A stretch of 48,169 bases of DNA from positions 1 to 48,169 of the forward strand of contig JAEUJY010000171.1 of the NCBI GenBank assembly GCA_016794525.1, given 5' to 3'. Position numbers and translations under genes: made by a program. Each line of letters begins with the position of its first letter. The stretch's first letter is position 1. Below are positions 44,607 through 48,169 of this stretch, one piece after another. The stretch is from Myxococcales bacterium. GTDB lineage: Bacteria > Myxococcota_A > Polyangia > Haliangiales > Haliangiaceae. The notes beneath the pieces were generated by a model that ran no database searches, was not told the origin of the DNA, and saw only the letters and a program-made list of their open reading frames with translations.

Positions 44607-45434
44607 TCAGACCTTGCCGAAGACGCCGCGCTTCACCAGGAAGCCGAGGCCCTGGTAGAAGCCCTGGCCGAGCATGCGCTTGGCCCGCCACGCGATCTTG
44701 CCGTCGAGCTGCGGGATCACGTAGAGCTGCCTGGCGAGCAGGCCGTCGATCGCGTGGACGGCGATCTCCTCGGCGCTCCACTTCGACTCGGTGACCAGCC
44801 GGTCGGTCTTCTTGCCCGTGTCGGCGCCGAACGCCTGGGCCCGGGTGTGGATGTTGGTGCGGAAGAACGTCGGGCACAGCGCGGTGACGTGGATCCGCGC
44901 CGGCGCCAGCTCGGTGTACAGCGTCTCCGACAGCGCGATCACGCCGGCCTTGGTGACGTTGTAGGGCGCCATCGTCGGCGCGGTGGCGATGCCGGCGCTC
45001 GACGCGACGTTGAGGATGTAGCCGCCGCCGGGGTTCTTGCGCAGCCGCGGCACGAAGTGGTGGCAGCCGAAGATCACGCCCGACAGGTTGATGTCGAGCT
45101 GCAGCTTCCACGCGCTCAGCGGGATCTCGGCGAACGCGCCGACCACGGCGATGCCGGCGTTGTTGACCAGCACGTCGGTGCCGCCCCACAGCTCGTCGGC
45201 GCGCACCGCGGCGGCCTCGACCTGCGCCGCGTCGGTGACGTCGACCTTGAGCGCGTGGGCCTCGGCGCCGCGGGCCTTGACCAGCGCCGCGGTCTCCTCG
45301 GCCAGCGCCAGATCGAGATCGGTGACCAGCACGCGGGCGCCGCGGGCGGCGAGCTCGAGCGACACCGCGCGGCCGAAGCCGCTGCCGGCGCCGGTGACGA
45401 CGGCGCGCGCACGTTCAGGTAGCTGCTTCGACAT
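44607..45434 (-). CDS. Short-chain dehydrogenase/reductase
   Basis: A 275-residue classical SDR: TGAGSGFGRA cofactor loop, LVTDLDL acidic residue favouring NAD(H), NNAG, catalytic Ser in NVASSAG and YNVTK. The C-terminal 60 residues (TDRLVTESKWSAEEIAVHAI onward) extend past the usual core, as in SDRs acting on long-chain or steroid substrates. The substrate is unknown. TATGCT ends 8 bases before the ATG with no ribosome site, fitting leaderless transcription. Confidence 0.85.
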   Translation of the reverse strand: MSKQLPERARAVVTGAGSGFGRAVSLELAARGARVLVTDLDLALAEETAALVKARGAEAHALKVDVTDAAQVEAAAVRADELWGGTDVLVNNAGIAVVGAFAEIPLSAWKLQLDINLSGVIFGCHHFVPRLRKNPGGGYILNVASSAGIATAPTMAPYNVTKAGVIALSETLYTELAPARIHVTALCPTFFRTNIHTRAQAFGADTGKKTDRLVTESKWSAEEIAVHAIDGLLARQLYVIPQLDGKIAWRAKRMLGQGFYQGLGFLVKRGVFGKV

Positions 45435-45473
45435 GGCCCGCGAGCATACGCGGCGGCCGGGCGGCGGTGATCG

Positions 45474-46352
45474 TCAACCGGCGCGACGCGGCTTCAGCCG
45501 GGCCCGCAGCTCGCGCTCGAGCAGCCGCGCCACCTCGGCGTGCAGCCGGCCGTAGTAGCGCTGCGGCCGCTGGTACAGGAACACCGGCCGGGTCACCGCG
45601 GCGAAGCGGGGATCGACGCGCACCGCGGCGCCGGCGGGGATGGTGTGGCGGGCCTTGACCGCGCGGCCGAGGCCGACCGCGACCCCGAGCAGGATGCCGG
45701 CCTCGTCGTCGAGGAAGCTGCGCTGCCAGCGGCGCGGGCGCAGCTTGGCCGGTTGGTGCGCGAAGAACCACTCGGTGGCGCGGTCGGCGGGGCTGGTGTC
45801 GAGGAAGACGTCGGGGCGGGTCGGCCCCTTGGCGCGCTCGACGACGACGTACTCCTCGACGCCGACCTCGGCCCGGGCCAGCTGGTCGTGGCCGGGCTCG
45901 TCGTACGACACCGCGAAGTCGGCGGCGCCGCGGGCGACGGTGGCGGCGCGGTCGTCGTCGTCGACGTGGTGCAGATCGAGCTGCACCGCCGGGTGGGCCA
46001 GCAGGAACGGCGCCAGCGCCGGCACGATCACGTCGGGCACCACCGACGACATGCCGCAGATGCGGATCGTGCCGCGGTGCTCGCCGTGGCGCGGCGCCAG
46101 CTCCGCCAGCAGCTCGTCCTCGAGCGCGCGCTGGGCCTGGACGAAGCCGAGCAGCCGGCGCCCGGCCTCGGTCAGGGTCAGCTGGCGCGGCCCGCGCACC
46201 ACCAGCGCGGTGGCGAGCCGCTCCTCGAGGCCGGCGATCCGCCGCGACAGCGCGGGCTGGGTCAGGTGCAGCTCGCGCGCGGCGCGGGTGAAGCTGCCGG
46301 TGCGCACGACGGCGGCGAACGCGGCCAGCTGGTCCTGGGACAGCGGATCCAT
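45474..46352 (-). CDS. LysR-family transcriptional regulator
   Basis: A 292-residue LysR regulator. The N-terminal winged helix reads LAAFAAVVRTGSFTRAAREL and LTQPALSRRIAGLEERL, followed by the linker helix and an effector-binding domain (about 90-285). It is divergent from the EamA-like gene at 46444, with a large dyad between them, so that gene is the likely target. TAGCCT ends 6 bases before the ATG. The effector is unknown. Confidence 0.9.
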   Translation of the reverse strand: MDPLSQDQLAAFAAVVRTGSFTRAARELHLTQPALSRRIAGLEERLATALVVRGPRQLTLTEAGRRLLGFVQAQRALEDELLAELAPRHGEHRGTIRICGMSSVVPDVIVPALAPFLLAHPAVQLDLHHVDDDDRAATVARGAADFAVSYDEPGHDQLARAEVGVEEYVVVERAKGPTRPDVFLDTSPADRATEWFFAHQPAKLRPRRWQRSFLDDEAGILLGVAVGLGRAVKARHTIPAGAAVRVDPRFAAVTRPVFLYQRPQRYYGRLHAEVARLLERELRARLKPRRAG

Positions 46353-46372
46353 CGCGCGAGGCTACCTCATGC

Positions 46373-46417
46373 ATGCGTCCTGTGCATGACTGGATGCCGA
46401 ACATGCAATGGACGCAT
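46373..46417. promoter_or_regulatory. Nested dyad, predicted LysR operator
   Basis: ATGCGTCC (46373-46380) pairs with GGACGCAT (46410-46417), and inside it TGCATG (46383-46388) pairs with CATGCA (46402-46407) around a 13-base centre. Both arms have the same 2-base gap. The right arm overlaps the likely -35 (TGGACG) of the EamA-like gene, so it is well placed for LysR control. Confidence 0.6.
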
Positions 46418-46443
46418 CGATGGCCGATGGCTAAGGTGGGCCC

Positions 46444-46869
46444 ATGTTCGCGCTGGTCGTTCCCCTGGTCCTGATCATCGGCGGCGGCGTCGCCTACCAC
46501 CTGGCGATCCGCGCCTCGAGCGGCGCCACCCCGTGGGCGGTGTTGACCCCCGCCTACGGCCTGGCGTTCCTGGTGTGCGCGCTCTTGTGGCTGCGCGGCA
46601 AGCAGCCGATCGCGGTGCCGCCGCGCGGCGGCCTGGTGGTGGCCGGCGTGCTGGCCCTGTCGCTGGTGGCCATCGAGGGCGGCTACTTCCTGGCCTACCG
46701 GTCGGGCTGGGCGATGAGCAACGCCGCCGCGCTGACCAACACCGCCGTGGTCGCGGCCCTCGCGGTGGTCGGGGTGCTGGTGATGGGCGAGTCGCTGAAC
46801 CAGACTCGCGCGATTGGTCTGGTCATCGCAGCGCTGGGCGTGTGGCTGACCATCGGCAAGGGGCATTGA
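46444..46869 (+). CDS. EamA/DMT-like small membrane transporter
   Basis: A 141-residue protein with four or five membrane helices, such as VVPLVLIIGGGVAYHLAI, AGVLALSLVAIEGGYFLAY and TNTAVVAALAVVGVLVMGE. The C-terminal block (GESLNQTRAIGLVIAALGVWL) is the EamA/SMR hallmark. One EamA domain suggests it works as a dimer exporting a small metabolite. TAAGGT ends 6 bases before the ATG. The divergent LysR gene is the probable regulator. Confidence 0.75.
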   Translation: MFALVVPLVLIIGGGVAYHLAIRASSGATPWAVLTPAYGLAFLVCALLWLRGKQPIAVPPRGGLVVAGVLALSLVAIEGGYFLAYRSGWAMSNAAALTNTAVVAALAVVGVLVMGESLNQTRAIGLVIAALGVWLTIGKGH

Positions 46870-46990
46870 GCGCGGGCCCCACCGCGCAGGTGTGATGCCG
46901 CGCGGGCGCCGCACGATCGCCATCACGGTGAGTGGTGATCAGCGTCGGCCGGACGTGCGGGTTCCTCGTAGACAGGATACTGGAGTCATC

Positions 46991-48169
46991 GTGGCTGGCG
47001 TCCCCGTGCGTGACCGCTTCGAGCTGGTGAGCCACCTCGCCACCGGCGGCATGGCCGAGCTGTTCCTGGCGCGGCGCCGCGACGCCGACCCGGGCGAGCC
47101 GTGCGTCGTGCTCAAGCGGATCCTGCCGGAGCACGCGCGCAACCCCGGCTTCGTCGCGATGTTCCTCGACGAGGCGCGGCTGGCGGCGCGGCTGGTCCAC
47201 CCCAACATCGCGGCGCTGCTCGACGTCGGGCGCACCGGCACCACCTACTTCTACACGCTCGAGTACGTGCACGGGCAGAACCTGCGCGACGTGCTGCAGA
47301 CCGCGGCCCGCGCCGGCCTCGCGATCCCGCCCGGCGTCGCGATCGCGATCGTGTGCGGCGCCGCCGCCGGCCTGCACGCGGCCCACGAGCAGCACGGCCG
47401 CGACGGGCGGCCGCTCGAGATCGTCCACCGCGACGTCTCGCCGTCGAACGTGATGGTCGCCTACGACGGCACGATCAAGGTGGTCGACTTCGGCGTCGCC
47501 AAGGCCGCCGATCGCATGACCGAGACCCGGTCGGGGACGGTCAAGGGCAAGATCGCGTACCTGTCGCCCGAGCAGGCGCTCCTGCGCGACCTCGACCGCA
47601 CCAGCGACGTGTTCTCGCTCGGCATCGTCGCGTGGGAGCTGGCGACGCAGCGCCGGCTGTTCAAGCGGCAGAGCGACTACGAGACGATGCGGGCGATCAT
47701 CGACGAGCCGATCCCGCGGGCCGACGAGGTCGCGCCGGCGGTGTCGGCGGCGCTGGCCGACGCGATCGCGGGCGCGCTCGAGCGCGGGCTCGACCGGCGG
47801 TACCCCTCGGCCGCGGCGTTCGCGGCGGCGCTGGGGGCGGTGGCCGATCGGGCCGGCTGGGCGCGCGACGCGGCCGCGGTCGCGGCGACGATGCGCGCGC
47901 TGTTCGGCGCGCCGCCGCTGCCGTGGCTGGAGGCCGAGCGCGAGTCCACCGACACCGGCGTCATCCCGCTGACCGCGATCGACGTGATCGAGCTGCTCGA
48001 CGACGAGGCGGCGCCCCCGGCGGCGCCGGCGGTGACCGCGCGGATCGTGCCGGCGCGACCCGCCAAGGGCGCGGCGGTGGCGGCGGTGGCGAGCACGCCG
48101 GCGGCGCTCGCTGCGGTGACCGCGCCGGTCGTCCGGATCGCGCCGGCGGAGGTCGCGCCGGCGCCGGCG
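46991..48169 (+). CDS. Ser/Thr protein kinase (3' end outside window)
   Basis: An open frame of 393 codons starting at GTG 46991, with GGAG 6 bases upstream and a GATACT -10-like box, and running off the window. The kinase domain (about 5-280) shows a Gly-loop-like LVSHLATGGMAELFLARR, VVLKRILPEHA with the Lys, catalytic loop IVHRDVSPSNVMV, DFG in VVDFGVAK, GKIAYLSPEQA as activation/APE region and DVFSLGIVAWEL. It is an HRD kinase typical of the large myxobacterial set. The linker after residue 330 is Ala/Pro-rich, so a membrane segment or sensor domain is probably beyond the window. Confidence 0.85.
   Translation, partial: MAGVPVRDRFELVSHLATGGMAELFLARRRDADPGEPCVVLKRILPEHARNPGFVAMFLDEARLAARLVHPNIAALLDVGRTGTTYFYTLEYVHGQNLRDVLQTAARAGLAIPPGVAIAIVCGAAAGLHAAHEQHGRDGRPLEIVHRDVSPSNVMVAYDGTIKVVDFGVAKAADRMTETRSGTVKGKIAYLSPEQALLRDLDRTSDVFSLGIVAWELATQRRLFKRQSDYETMRAIIDEPIPRADEVAPAVSAALADAIAGALERGLDRRYPSAAAFAAALGAVADRAGWARDAAAVAATMRALFGAPPLPWLEAERESTDTGVIPLTAIDVIELLDDEAAPPAAPAVTARIVPARPAKGAAVAAVASTPAALAAVTAPVVRIAPAEVAPAPA

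Overview
The window is very GC-rich, close to three quarters G+C by eye. Genes are packed, with many ATGA/GTGA stop-start overlaps, GTG starts are common, and predicted lipoproteins, Ser/Thr protein kinases and myxobacterial-type families (ADYC domain, a TIGR04551-like outer-membrane protein, thrombospondin type 3 repeats) are frequent. This points to a member of the Myxococcota, plausibly near Haliangium/Kofleriaceae; the placement is inference from gene content. I see no rRNA, tRNA, CRISPR array, insertion sequence or prophage. Genes at both window edges are cut off.

Layout. 1-8580: a Crp/Fnr-type regulator with an N-terminal cysteine cluster (partial), a hemerythrin-like protein, a three-subunit 4-hydroxybenzoyl-CoA reductase (hcrC-hcrA-hcrB) translationally coupled to a MIP18/PaaD-type protein and an NnrS-like membrane protein, then a ferritin-like diiron protein preceded by an FNR-like palindrome, an acyl-CoA thioesterase and a small unknown protein. 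8586-19472: a polyhydroxyalkanoate (PHA) region with two PHA synthases, an acyl-CoA synthetase, a PhaE-like protein, a phasin, the regulator PhaR and an SDR reductase. Embedded in it is a four-gene envelope operon (lipoprotein, alpha/beta hydrolase, outer-membrane protein, paralogous lipoprotein) that diverges from phaR. 19543-27721: a lipoprotein, a hybrid sensor kinase, an ADYC protein with eight LNGVR repeats, and a kinase-STAND-sulfatase-modifying-factor fusion. 27851-33426: a MocR regulator, a coiled-coil membrane protein, a methyltransferase, YaeQ, a TSP3 lipoprotein and an alkyltransferase-like protein. 33548-36482: ethanolamine ammonia-lyase eutB-eutC with an isolated shell gene eutL. 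36564-43115: a DUF3142 pair, and a glycosyltransferase coupled to a repeat/PDZ membrane protein. 43276-48169: a DUF362 protein, an SDR, a divergent LysR/EamA pair and a Ser/Thr kinase cut off by the window end.

How the parts may work together. The PHA genes look like one regulon: the divergent promoters of phaR and the envelope operon share a TTGC-N3-GCAA palindrome, and the phasin promoter carries nearly the same site at a similar distance from its -35. The 1-8 kb region mixes an O2-sensitive type of reductase with hemerythrin, NnrS-like and diiron proteins and an FNR-like site, suggesting oxygen or NO control. The strongest unexplained signals are a double-hairpin repeat, present three times, each 6-7 bases behind the stop codon of a minus-strand gene and with compensatory changes in its stem, and a recurrent TAnnnn box 5-8 bases before the start codon of many first-in-operon genes, suggesting widespread leaderless transcription.
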